Positions 8,774 through 16,901 of a stretch of 64,000 bases of DNA are shown here, piece after piece. The translations under genes were made by a program, and so were the position numbers. The DNA is from DATARH01 sp963712835 (GTDB taxonomy: Bacteria; Pseudomonadota; Alphaproteobacteria; ATCC43930; CGMCC-115725). The DNA lies in assembly GCA_963712835.1 (NCBI GenBank), contig CAVQJJ010000002.1:806001-870000 (forward strand). The letters run 5' to 3'. Position 1 is the first letter of the stretch. Each line of letters begins with the position of its first letter. The notes under the pieces were generated by a model. The model worked only from the letters and a program-made list of their open reading frames with translations, did not search any database and was not told where the DNA came from.

Positions 8774-9205
8774 TCAATGCCCGGAGTGGCCGCCCCCAGG
8801 GACCTCGGCGGGCATCTCGGCAAGCTCAAACAACAGATTGCCGGTCGCCTTCGGATCAATAAAGGCGATGCGGCAATTGGCATGGCCGATGATCGGCTCG
8901 TCATTCAACAGCGGCGTGCCCTTGGCCTTAAGCTCCGCCAGCGCCTCGTCGAGGTCCTCGACCTCGAAGCAGATGTGGAAAAGGCTTTGGCCGTTTTCCT
9001 TGAGCCATTTGGTCGCGCCCGACTCCGGCGATACGCCCTGCAGCAGCTCGATATAGGTCTCGCCGACCGGCAGCATGCCGATCCGCGTCGCCACCCGCTC
9101 CTCGGTGTATTCGAGGTCGAGGCCGAACTTGTCGCCAAGCAGCTTGGCCATGAAGTCCATGTCCTCCACCGCCACGGCGATGTGTTCGATGCGCTTGATC
9201 TTCAT
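8774..9205 (-). CDS. mce: Methylmalonyl-CoA epimerase
   Basis: A 143-residue protein of the vicinal oxygen chelate (glyoxalase) fold. It interconverts the 2R and 2S epimers of methylmalonyl-CoA in the propionyl-CoA to succinyl-CoA route. Recognised from the start KIKRIEHIAVAVEDMD (metal-binding His in the first beta strand), the metal-site segment TYIELLQGV, HICFEVEDLDEAL and the Glu in GNLLFELAE. I set the start at the ATG at 9205, where the conserved domain begins and a GGGGGCG site precedes it. An upstream start would add 73 unconserved residues. It is the last gene of a leftward cluster with Ldh and pheA. Confidence 0.9.
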   Translation of the reverse strand: MKIKRIEHIAVAVEDMDFMAKLLGDKFGLDLEYTEERVATRIGMLPVGETYIELLQGVSPESGATKWLKENGQSLFHICFEVEDLDEALAELKAKGTPLLNDEPIIGHANCRIAFIDPKATGNLLFELAEMPAEVPGGGHSGH

Positions 9206-9272
9206 CGTCACGCCCCCTTCGTTTTTTGCTAAAAAATGCAAGCTAGCGCTCACGCCATTCCTGTAAGGCGCG

Positions 9273-9479
9273 TCACCCCTGGCCGGTAAGCCGGTATCCG
9301 GTTGAGCATACCCAAGCTTGATATCGTAGATAGCTTTCGCCTTGCTCGGCATAGCCTCGAGAAACCAACTCGTTAGCCACGTCCGAGCTGATGTGTAAAA
9401 ACTGTACCGGCGTAAATCGGTCAAAAGCGCTTCCCAATGCCTTCAGACCACGAATTTGCGGCTTTGTGAGATACGGCAT
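9273..9479 (-). CDS. Small hypothetical protein (68 aa)
   Basis: A 68-residue ORF starting 10 bases after the stop of the Ldh-family gene on the same strand. I do not recognise the family. The order LTKPQIRGLKALG, then a helix ending in ANELVSRGYAEQG, then YRLTGQG resembles a short winged-helix unit, in which the repeated 'LT..G' would sit in the recognition helix and wing. This is only a visual impression. Codon use is noticeably less GC-rich than in flanking genes, which suggests recent acquisition or weak selection. Confidence 0.45.
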   Translation of the reverse strand: MPYLTKPQIRGLKALGSAFDRFTPVQFLHISSDVANELVSRGYAEQGESYLRYQAWVCSTGYRLTGQG

Positions 9480-9488
9480 CTTCCGCGC

Positions 9489-10544
9489 TCACGGTGCCTC
9501 GACCAGCACATTATACCCGCGCGCCGCCTCGGCGATCTCGCGCCAGGTCTCGTCATCGATCGGCACACCCTCGGCGATGCGTTTTTCGCGCGAAATGCGC
9601 TCCGGGTCGCCGGGGATCAGCACCGGCTCGTCGGGGTTGCGCGCCGGCGAGGCGGTCACGTAGTCGGTCATCGCCGTGATCTCATCGATCAGCCAGGCTC
9701 GGTCGACGATCCGCCCGGGGTCGATGACGATCAGCAGGAAACCGTTGGTCACCGACTCGGCGTCTTGCCGCTCGGGGCGCATCGTGCCGCTGCCAGTGAC
9801 CGCGCCGGCCAGCATCTCGCAGATAAAGGCGAGCGCGTAGCCCTTGTGCTCGCCAAAGGTGAACAGCGCGCCGCGCGGCCTGCGGTACATGACGTTGGGG
9901 TCGGTGGTCGGCTGGCCCTGATTGTCGAGCAGCGTGTCGGCCGAAACCTGTTGCCCCTTGTTGCGCGCGACCCGCACCTTGCCCATGGCGATCTTGCTGG
10001 TCGCCATGTCGGCGATGATCGGCCGGTCGGGAGTCGGGCCGGGGATCGCGACCGTGACCGGGTTGGTGCCAAAGCGCCCGTCGCCGCCACGCCACGGCGC
10101 GACCGCCGGGCGCTGGTCGGTGAGGTTGACAAACGAGATCGAGACCAGCCCCTCGGCCGCGCACATCTCGCCATAAGTGCCGACCCGGCCGATATGGTGC
10201 GCGTTGCGCAGCGCCACCACCGCGACACCGTTCTCCTTGGCGCGGGCGATGCCCAAGAGCGTCGCCTCGCGCGCGGTGATCTGGCCGTAGCCGCGTGCCC
10301 CGTCATAGACGATGAACGCGCCGCTGTCGGAGATAAGGCGGCCCTTTTCGTTGGCCTTGGCCTTGTCGTTGCCGAGGTTGCGCAGATAGTTGGGGATCAT
10401 CCCGACGCCGTGGCTGTCATGGCCCTTGAGATTGGCCTCGACGAGATGGTCGACGACGATCCCGGCCTCGTCTTCGCTGCTCCCTGCGGCAATGAAGATC
10501 CGTCGCCCGATGCGGCGCAATTCGTCGTGATCGATGACCGGCAT
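9489..10544 (-). CDS. Ldh family malate/lactate-type NAD(P) dehydrogenase
   Basis: A 351-residue oxidoreductase of the LDH2/MDG2 (malate/L-sulfolactate/ureidoglycolate dehydrogenase) family, unrelated to classical Rossmann-type lactate dehydrogenase. Family signatures are GHDSHGVGMIPNYL (catalytic His), ARGYGQITAREA, the NAD-binding FGTNPVTVAIP, MATSKIAMGKV and GEHKGYALAFICEMLAG. The precise substrate, a 2-hydroxy acid, cannot be assigned. It lies 10 bases downstream of pheA in a leftward operon. The product carries no signal peptide and should be cytoplasmic. Confidence 0.88.
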   Translation of the reverse strand: MPVIDHDELRRIGRRIFIAAGSSEDEAGIVVDHLVEANLKGHDSHGVGMIPNYLRNLGNDKAKANEKGRLISDSGAFIVYDGARGYGQITAREATLLGIARAKENGVAVVALRNAHHIGRVGTYGEMCAAEGLVSISFVNLTDQRPAVAPWRGGDGRFGTNPVTVAIPGPTPDRPIIADMATSKIAMGKVRVARNKGQQVSADTLLDNQGQPTTDPNVMYRRPRGALFTFGEHKGYALAFICEMLAGAVTGSGTMRPERQDAESVTNGFLLIVIDPGRIVDRAWLIDEITAMTDYVTASPARNPDEPVLIPGDPERISREKRIAEGVPIDDETWREIAEAARGYNVLVEAP

Positions 10545-10554
10545 GGCGGTTCCT

Positions 10555-11406
10555 TCAGGTGTTAACCGCGCGTTCCGGCGCGGCGGGGTAAACGCCCAAA
10601 ATCTTCACCTCGGTCGAGAAGAATTCGAGCTCTTCCAAGGCGAATTTGAGCGGCCGCTCGTCGGGGTGCGCCTCGACATCGGCATAGAACTGGGTCGCGG
10701 TGAAGTTGCCGTTGACCATATAGCTCTCCAGCTTGGTCATGTTGATGGCGTTGGTCGCGAAGCCGCCCAGCGCCTTGTAGAGCGCCGCGGGCACGTTGCG
10801 CACGTTGAACACGAAGGTGGTGACCGTCGGGCCGCCCGCGGGCGCGCGCTTCTCGGTTTTCGACATCACCAGGAAACGCGTCGTGTTGTGTGCCGCGTCC
10901 TCGATGTTTTGCGCCAGCGAGACCAGTCCGTAGATGCGTCCGGCCAGCTCCGAGGCGATCGCCGCCACCGACCGGTCGCCGGATTCGGACAGCTCCTTCG
11001 CCGCGCCGGCCGTATCGACGGCCACAACCGGTGTGATCCCATGTTCGCGCTGAAAGTTGCGTGTCTGCCCCAGCGCATGCACATGGCTGCGCACGACCTT
11101 GATACCGTCGAGCGTCGCCCCCGGCAGCGCCAGCAGATGATGGTGCACCGGCTCGAAATGCTCGCCGATGATGAAGAGCCCGGAATCCGGCATCAGATGG
11201 TGGATGTCGGCAACCCGGCCGGCGACCGAATTCTCGATGGGGATCATGCCGAGCGCGGCGCGGCCCTCGCGCACCGCGGCGAAGGCGTCCTCGAACTGCG
11301 TGCAGGGCACCGTCTCCATGTCGGGAAACGCGTGCCGGCAGGCGAGGTCGGAATAGGCGCCCGGCGCGCCCTGGAAGGCGATGAGTTTGGAGGAGTCAGA
11401 AGACAT
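10555..11406 (-). CDS. pheA: Prephenate dehydratase
   Basis: Converts prephenate to phenylpyruvate in phenylalanine synthesis. The catalytic domain begins KLIAFQGAPGAYSDLACRHA and contains GMIPIENSVAGRV and the diagnostic TRF motif in NTTRFLVM. A C-terminal ACT domain (about residues 190-270), with MTKLESYMVNGNF, should bind phenylalanine for feedback control. There is no fused chorismate mutase, the usual alphaproteobacterial form. I place the start at ATG 11406. An in-frame ATG at 11433 would extend the gene into the adjacent repeat element and cannot be excluded. The operon order with kdsB upstream is typical of alphaproteobacteria. Confidence 0.93.
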   Translation of the reverse strand: MSSDSSKLIAFQGAPGAYSDLACRHAFPDMETVPCTQFEDAFAAVREGRAALGMIPIENSVAGRVADIHHLMPDSGLFIIGEHFEPVHHHLLALPGATLDGIKVVRSHVHALGQTRNFQREHGITPVVAVDTAGAAKELSESGDRSVAAIASELAGRIYGLVSLAQNIEDAAHNTTRFLVMSKTEKRAPAGGPTVTTFVFNVRNVPAALYKALGGFATNAINMTKLESYMVNGNFTATQFYADVEAHPDERPLKFALEELEFFSTEVKILGVYPAAPERAVNT

Positions 11407-11431
11407 TTTGCAAACCAGCCATAGCTCCAAC

Positions 11432-11513
11432 ATCGTCGTTCCCGCGAAGGCGGGAACCCAGTGCGGGCGACGGGACAGTCGCCTCTGGGCCCCCGCCTGC
11501 GCGGGGGCGACGA
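11432..11513. repeat. Dispersed palindromic element, type A copy 2
   Basis: An element of about 82 bp between kdsB and pheA. The left hairpin CCCGCGAAGGCGGG is followed by AACCCAG. The right arm is CTGGGCCCCCGCC and GCGGGGGCGACGA. The ATCGTC and GACGA termini are complementary. It is inside the kdsB-pheA operon, so it should be transcribed as a structured RNA. Its first bases touch the alternative pheA start. Confidence 0.8.
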
Positions 11514-11529
11514 GATTTTATTGCCATAA

Positions 11530-12291
11530 TTAGCGTTTTCCCGCGACCTGCGCCCGCACGCGGTCGAGATCGCCCGGCGTGTCGACCTGCCCGCCGTGCT
11601 GGTCCGGCGCGACCAAGGTCACCGACATTGTCATGCCGTTTTCCAGCGCGCGCAGCTGCTCGAGCCGCTCGCGCAGCTCGAGCACGCCGCGCGGCAGCGT
11701 CACATAGCGGTCGAGCGCGTCGCGGCGATAGGCGTAAAGCCCGATATGCTCGTAGTGCGGCCCTTCACCCCACGGCACCGGCAGCTTCGAGAAATAGAGC
11801 GCGCGCGCCGGCTTGCCCGTATCGGTGAACCCGGCGACCACCTTGTTGACGTGATCCTGAGTCAGCTGCGCTGGGTGTTCGATCACCGCGCAGAGCGTAG
11901 CGATGTCGGTCTCCGAGTTGGCCAGCGCCGCGTACGCAAGACGGATCGCCGCCGGCTCGATCAGCGGCATATCGCCCTGGACATTGATGACCGCGTCATG
12001 CACCCGGCCGGGATCGAGCGCGGTGATTGCCGCGTGGATGCGGTCTGAGCCGGTCGGCAGCTCGGGGTCGGTCATCACCGCGCGCCCGCCGGCCGCCTCG
12101 ATCGCCTCGGCGATCGCGCGATCGCCGCAGGCGACGACGACCGGCCCGAGCTCCGCGGCCAATGCCCGCCGCCAGACATGGACGATCATCGGCGCGCCGC
12201 CGATATCGGCGAGCGGCTTGTTGGGCAGCCGCGTGGAGGCCAGCCGCGACGGGATCAGGACGATCGGATTCTGCGGCGCCACTCGCGTCAT
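11530..12291 (-). CDS. kdsB: 3-deoxy-manno-octulosonate cytidylyltransferase
   Basis: Activates KDO to CMP-KDO for lipid A core assembly. The 253-residue protein begins TRVAPQNPIVLIPSRLASTR and has the nucleotide-binding LPNKPLADIGGAPMI. It also has the signature MTDPELPTGSDRI and NVQGDMPLIEP (metal-binding Asp). The start at ATG 12291 fits the family. An upstream in-frame extension is Pro/Arg-rich and unconserved. The gene is divergent from a membrane cytochrome c. kdsA, the preceding step, is encoded at 27506. Confidence 0.93.
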   Translation of the reverse strand: MTRVAPQNPIVLIPSRLASTRLPNKPLADIGGAPMIVHVWRRALAAELGPVVVACGDRAIAEAIEAAGGRAVMTDPELPTGSDRIHAAITALDPGRVHDAVINVQGDMPLIEPAAIRLAYAALANSETDIATLCAVIEHPAQLTQDHVNKVVAGFTDTGKPARALYFSKLPVPWGEGPHYEHIGLYAYRRDALDRYVTLPRGVLELRERLEQLRALENGMTMSVTLVAPDQHGGQVDTPGDLDRVRAQVAGKR

Positions 12292-12467
12292 GGTTTCATC
12301 GTGGAAGCTCGGGGCAGGGGGCGGGTAGCGACAAGATGCCCGGTTCGGGCGATTGTCGGAAGCGTGATAATTGAGTTGAGCCGCCGGGCGGAATCCGGTT
12401 TGCTGCGGCCTCGTCGGGGCGCGGCGGACTGGTGGCCGCGCCGAAAGGGGGAGCGGAAAGGGCACCG

Positions 12468-12998
12468 ATGTCGTCTTTCGAGTGGAACAAGATCATTGCC
12501 TCGGTGCTCGCCGCGATGATCATCGCCATGGTGACGGGGATCGTGGCGCAAAGTATCGTGCACCCAGAAAAGCTCGAAAAGGCGGCCTATCTGCCGCCCG
12601 GCGCCACCGGCGAAACCGGCAGCGCGCCGGCTGAAAGCGCCGCGGCGCCGGCGGAGAAGCCCGAACCGATCGACATGTCAAAAGCCGATCCGAAGCGCGG
12701 CGAGCAGGTCGCCAAGGTCTGCCTGCAATGCCATACCTTCAACAAGGGCGAGCCGAACAAGATCGGCCCGAACCTGTTCGGCGTCGTTGGCGACAACGAA
12801 AACATAGCGTCGGTGCCGGGTTACACTTTCTCCAGCGCCTTGATGGCCGACAAGGACAAGAAGTGGAACCCGGACGAGCTCAATCAGTGGCTGTGGAAAC
12901 CGCAATCCTTCGCGCACGGTACCAAGATGACCTTTGCCGGGCTGCCCAAGGCGCAGGACCGCGCCGACGTCATCGCCTACCTGCAGACGCTGAAGTAG
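12468..12998 (+). CDS. Membrane-anchored c-type cytochrome (CycM-like)
   Basis: A 176-residue class I cytochrome c. An N-terminal helix (residues about 8-28, IIASVLAAMIIAMVTGIVAQ) is an uncleaved anchor, followed by an Ala/Pro-rich linker. The haem site is CLQCH (Cys 85, Cys 88, His 89), with KIGPNLFGVVG after it and a probable axial Met in GTKMTFAGL. The organisation resembles CycM of Bradyrhizobium, which carries electrons from the bc1 complex to an aa3 oxidase. I chose ATG 12468, 5-10 bases after GGAAAGGG. An in-frame ATG-like start at 12432 is less likely. It is divergent from kdsB, as is common in rhizobia. Confidence 0.9.
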   Translation: MSSFEWNKIIASVLAAMIIAMVTGIVAQSIVHPEKLEKAAYLPPGATGETGSAPAESAAAPAEKPEPIDMSKADPKRGEQVAKVCLQCHTFNKGEPNKIGPNLFGVVGDNENIASVPGYTFSSALMADKDKKWNPDELNQWLWKPQSFAHGTKMTFAGLPKAQDRADVIAYLQTLK

Positions 12999-13046
12999 GC
13001 TCATCTCGCGTTCCTGCGGCTGAGTCGCCGGCTCCGGTAGGGGTGC

Positions 13047-13122
13047 CATCCCGGCGAAGGCCGGGACCCATGCTTCCAACCGCTCGAGATATCGAGGGAT
13101 GGGGCCCAGCTTTCGCCGGGGC
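13047..13122. repeat. Dispersed palindromic element, variant type A
   Basis: A diverged relative of the intergenic elements. CATCCCGGCGAAGGCCGGGACCCA on the left is partly complementary to GGGGCCCAGCTTTCGCCGGGG on the right. The centre contains CTCGAGATATCGAG, itself a palindrome. It lies between the cytochrome c gene and hisN and ends about 30 bases before the hisN start. Confidence 0.55.
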
Positions 13123-13154
13123 GGTCGGACGTAGCAGCCCAATGGGGTGACGCG

Positions 13155-13934
13155 ATGAGCAACCCGGACCTCGACCGCTTTCTCGCCCTCGCCGCCGAGC
13201 TGGCCGACGCCGCCGGGGCGGCGATCCGCCCCTATTTCCGTACCGCGCTCACGGTCGACGACAAGCCCGATCTGAGCCCCGTCACCGCCGCCGACCGCGC
13301 CGCCGAGCAGGCGATGCGGCGCCTTATCACGGCGCGCTTTCAGAAGCATGGCATCATCGGCGAGGAATACGGACCCGAGCGTGAGGACGCCGAGTTCGTC
13401 TGGGTGCTCGACCCGATCGACGGGACCAAAGCTTTTATCTCGGGCCTCCCGCTGTTCGGCACGCTGATCGCGCTGGCGCAGAACGGCAAGCCGATCGTTG
13501 GCGTCATCGATCAGCCAATCTCACGCGAACGCTGGCTCGGGGCGGCAGGACATGAGACCACGCTCAACGGCGCCCCGGTGCGCTGTCGCGCCTGCCCCGG
13601 CATCGCCGGGGCGACGATCTTCGCGACGACACCCGACATGTTCAAGGGCGCCGATGCCGATGCGTTTGGCCGCGCGGCCCGCGCCGCGAAGCTAGTGCGC
13701 TATGGCGCCGATTGCTATGCGGCCGGGCTGTTGGCGCTCGGCTGCATCGACATGGTCATCGAGGCCGATCTCAAGCCCTATGACTACAGCGCCCTCATCC
13801 CGATCGTCGAAGGTGCCGGCGGGGTCGCGACCGACTGGTCCGGCGCGCCGCTCGACCTCGCTTCGGACGGGCGTGTGATCTTTGCCGGCGACAAGCGTAC
13901 GCATAGCGACGCGCTCGCCTTGCTGCGAGGATGA
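13155..13934 (+). CDS. hisN: Histidinol-phosphatase, IMPase family
   Basis: A 259-residue Mg2+-dependent phosphatase of the inositol monophosphatase superfamily. The metal and phosphate ligands are in IIGEEYG, in DPIDGTKAFISGLP (about residues 85-98) and in the distal KPYDYSALIPIVEGAGG. The FISGLPLFGTLIAL variant and the substitution of the usual 'WD' by 'YD' match the HisN subgroup that completes histidinol synthesis in alphaproteobacteria. General inositol phosphatase or CysQ activity is the alternative. The stop overlaps the region just before the downstream ABC transporter gene. Confidence 0.85.
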   Translation: MSNPDLDRFLALAAELADAAGAAIRPYFRTALTVDDKPDLSPVTAADRAAEQAMRRLITARFQKHGIIGEEYGPEREDAEFVWVLDPIDGTKAFISGLPLFGTLIALAQNGKPIVGVIDQPISRERWLGAAGHETTLNGAPVRCRACPGIAGATIFATTPDMFKGADADAFGRAARAAKLVRYGADCYAAGLLALGCIDMVIEADLKPYDYSALIPIVEGAGGVATDWSGAPLDLASDGRVIFAGDKRTHSDALALLRG

Positions 13935-13969
13935 GGGCATCCACCCGCTGCAACAACGGGAAGCCGATC

Positions 13970-15799
13970 ATGTATAGAAGAACGTTCTTGCTCGGCGCCG
14001 CCTTGTTGCTCGCCGCCGGCCGTGCCGCGAAAGCCGCGGTCACCTACGGCATGTCGCTTTACGGCGACTTCAAATACCCACCGGATTTCAAGCACTACGA
14101 CTACGTCAACCCGGACGCCCCGAAGGGCGGCACGATGAAGATGGAGTCGATCGGCACCTTCGACACGCTCAACCCTTTCGTCATCAAGGGCGTGCCGGCC
14201 GCCGGGATCGGGGCGATCTTCGACACGCTGATGACGCGCAGCGACGATGAGCCCGCCACCGATTATCCGATGATCGCCGAAAGCGCCGACCTCGCGCCGG
14301 ATCGCGCCTCGGTGGTTTATAACCTCAACCCCAAAGCGCGCTTCCATGACGGCACCCCGATCACGCCCGAGGACGTGGTGTGGAGCTTCGAGACGCTGCG
14401 CGACAAGGGGCAGCCGCTCTACCGCTTTTATTACGGTGACGTCACCAAGGTCGAGATTCAGGGCGACCACGCCGTCAAGTTCACCTTTAAGAACGGTGAC
14501 AACCGTGAGCTGCCGGCGATCCTGAGCGAGCTGCCGGTGTTGCCGAAGGCGCACTGGTCCGGCAAGGATTTCGAGAAGACGACACTCGACCCGCCGCTCG
14601 GTAGCGGCCCCTACAAGATCGCTTCGGTCGATCCCGGAAAATCCATCACCTACCAGCGCGTCGCCGACTATTGGGCCAAGGATTTGCCGGCCAATGTCGG
14701 CCGCTACAATGTCGAGACGATCCGCTACGATTATTATCGCGACGCGACCGTCGCGCTCGAGGCATTCAAGGCCGGCGCCTACGACATCCGTCAGGAAAAC
14801 TCGTCAAAGAACTGGAACACCGGCTATGACGGCCCCGCTCTGCGCGACGGGCTGATCAAGAAAATCTCGATCCCCAATAAGAACCCGTCGGCGATGCAGG
14901 GCTGGGCGTTCAATTTGCGCCGCCCGCTGTTCCAGGACCCGCTGGTGCGTCAGGCGCTCGCCTACGCGTTCGATTTCGAATGGTCGAACCAGAACCTGTT
15001 CTATGGCGCCTATACGAGGACGCGCAGCTATTTCGACAATTCCGATCTGGCGGCGACCGGCGTGCCGCAGGGCGACGAGCTGAAACTCCTCGAACCGTTC
15101 AAGGGCCAGGTCCCCGGCGAGGTCTTTACCAAGGAATACGACCCGCCGAAATACACCGACAGCTACACGATCCGCGACGGGCTGCGCGATGCGCTCGGCC
15201 TGTTGAAGCAGGGCGGCTGGACCTTCAAGGGCGAGCAACTCGTCAACGACAAGACCGGCGAGCCGTTCAAGTTCGAGATCTTGAACGAGGACCCGCAGAT
15301 GGAGCGGGTAACCCTGCCGCTCATCCAGAACCTGAAGCGGCTCGGCATCAGCGCGACGCTGCGCACGGTCGATGTCTCGCAGTACCAGCAGCTGATGAAC
15401 AATTTCGATTACGACATGACCGTCGTCGTGATTGCGCAATCGCTGTCGCCGGGCAACGAGCAGCGCGAGTTCTTCGGCTCGGCCGCGGCCGACCGGCCAG
15501 GCAGCCAGAACCAGATCGGCATCAAGAGCAAGGTCATCGACCAGCTGATCGAGGCGTTGGTCCACGCGCAAACCCGCGCCGACCTCGTCGCCCACGTGAG
15601 GGCGCTCGACCGCGTGCTGCAATGGGGCTTCTACCTGATCCCGCAATACCACCTGCCGGATTTCTGGATCGCCTACTGGGATAAGTTTCGGCATCCGCAA
15701 GTCTCGCCCAAATACAATGTCGGGCTCGAAACGTGGTGGATCGACACCGCCGCCGAGCAGACGATCGAGACCAAGAAAAAGAGCGAGCCGCAGAAGTGA
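13970..15799 (+). CDS. yejA: YejA-type peptide ABC transporter substrate-binding protein
   Basis: A 609-residue extracytoplasmic binding protein (SBP family 5) of the oligopeptide/microcin C type. The N-terminus MYRRTFLLGAALLLAAGRAAKAA is a signal peptide with paired arginines, so Tat export is possible. The mature part starts AVTYGMSLYGDFKYPPDFKHYDYVNPDAPKGG, typical of YejA. Also present are ARFHDGTPITPEDVVWSFE and GSGPYKI. The start at ATG 13970 has GGGAAG upstream. An in-frame upstream start would displace the signal peptide. The stop overlaps the yejB GTG start as GTGA, so the two genes are translationally coupled. Confidence 0.9.
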   Translation: MYRRTFLLGAALLLAAGRAAKAAVTYGMSLYGDFKYPPDFKHYDYVNPDAPKGGTMKMESIGTFDTLNPFVIKGVPAAGIGAIFDTLMTRSDDEPATDYPMIAESADLAPDRASVVYNLNPKARFHDGTPITPEDVVWSFETLRDKGQPLYRFYYGDVTKVEIQGDHAVKFTFKNGDNRELPAILSELPVLPKAHWSGKDFEKTTLDPPLGSGPYKIASVDPGKSITYQRVADYWAKDLPANVGRYNVETIRYDYYRDATVALEAFKAGAYDIRQENSSKNWNTGYDGPALRDGLIKKISIPNKNPSAMQGWAFNLRRPLFQDPLVRQALAYAFDFEWSNQNLFYGAYTRTRSYFDNSDLAATGVPQGDELKLLEPFKGQVPGEVFTKEYDPPKYTDSYTIRDGLRDALGLLKQGGWTFKGEQLVNDKTGEPFKFEILNEDPQMERVTLPLIQNLKRLGISATLRTVDVSQYQQLMNNFDYDMTVVVIAQSLSPGNEQREFFGSAAADRPGSQNQIGIKSKVIDQLIEALVHAQTRADLVAHVRALDRVLQWGFYLIPQYHLPDFWIAYWDKFRHPQVSPKYNVGLETWWIDTAAEQTIETKKKSEPQK

Positions 15800-16887
15800 T
15801 CGCATATGCGATCCGCCGCATCCTGTTGATGATCCCGACCCTGTTCGCGATCATGGTGGTCAATTTCGTGATCATCCAGGCGGCTCCGGGCGGCCCGGTG
15901 CAGCAGATGATCGCCAAGCTCAAGGGCAACATGGTGAGCGCCACCGCGCGCATCACCGGCAGCACCAACGAGACCGCGCCGCCACAGGGCAGCCAAAGCA
16001 GCTTCTACCGCGGCGCCCAGGGCATCGATCCGGCGCTCATCAAGCAACTCGTCCACCAATACGGCTTCGACAAGCCGCCGCTGCAGCGCTTCGAGCTGAT
16101 GATGAAGAACTATGTGACGTTCGATTTCGGCGACAGCTTCTTCCAGGACCGCAGCGTCGTCAGCCTGATCGAGTCGAAATTGCCCGTGTCGATCTCAATC
16201 GGCCTGTGGACGACGCTCATCACCTATCTCGTGTCGATCCCGCTCGGCATCCGCAAGGCGGTCAAGGACGGCAGCAGTTTCGATATGTGGACCTCGACCG
16301 TCATCATCGTCGGCTACGCGGTGCCGAGCTTTCTTTTCGCGGTGCTGCTGATCGTGCTGTTCGCCGGCGGCAGCTATCTGACGATCTTCCCGCTGCGCGG
16401 CCTCGTCAGCGACAATTGGTGGACGCTCTCCTGGCCGATGCGGATCGCCGACTATTTCTGGCACATCGCTCTGCCGATCACCGCGCTGGTGATCGGCAGC
16501 TTCGCGACGCTGACCATGCTGACCAAGAACTGCTTTCTCGACGAGATCAACAAGCAATATGTGCTGACCGCGCGCGCCAAGGGTGCCACCGAGCACCGCG
16601 TGCTCTACGGCCACATCTTCCGCAACGCGATGCTTCTCGTCGTCGCTAGCTTTCCGGCCGCTTTCGTCTCGATCCTCTTCACCGGGTCGTTGCTGATCGA
16701 GGTGATCTTTTCGCTCGACGGGCTCGGCCTGTTGGGCTTCGACGCGGCGATCAACCGCGACTACCCGATCATGTTCGGCACGCTTTACGTCTTTACCCTG
16801 ATCGGCCTGGTGCTCAAGCTGATCAGCGACTTGACCTATATGTTTATCGACCCGCGCATCGATTTCGGGACGCGCGGCGGCCGGTGA
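15796..16887 (+). CDS. yejB: YejB-type peptide ABC transporter permease
   Basis: A 363-residue inner-membrane permease of the binding-protein-dependent (DppB/OppB) family, in the YejB branch. It starts at GTG 15796 (protein IAYAIRRILLMIPTLFAIMVV), overlapping the yejA stop. The cytoplasmic EAA-like coupling loop is YVLTARAKGATEHRVLYGHIFRNA, where it would contact the ATPase. About six membrane segments are visible. A working importer also needs YejE and the ATPase YejF. Neither follows here, because the next gene is a nitrilase homologue. Confidence 0.9.
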   Translation: MIAYAIRRILLMIPTLFAIMVVNFVIIQAAPGGPVQQMIAKLKGNMVSATARITGSTNETAPPQGSQSSFYRGAQGIDPALIKQLVHQYGFDKPPLQRFELMMKNYVTFDFGDSFFQDRSVVSLIESKLPVSISIGLWTTLITYLVSIPLGIRKAVKDGSSFDMWTSTVIIVGYAVPSFLFAVLLIVLFAGGSYLTIFPLRGLVSDNWWTLSWPMRIADYFWHIALPITALVIGSFATLTMLTKNCFLDEINKQYVLTARAKGATEHRVLYGHIFRNAMLLVVASFPAAFVSILFTGSLLIEVIFSLDGLGLLGFDAAINRDYPIMFGTLYVFTLIGLVLKLISDLTYMFIDPRIDFGTRGGR

Positions 16888-16901
16888 AAGGGGATACGCC
16901 A

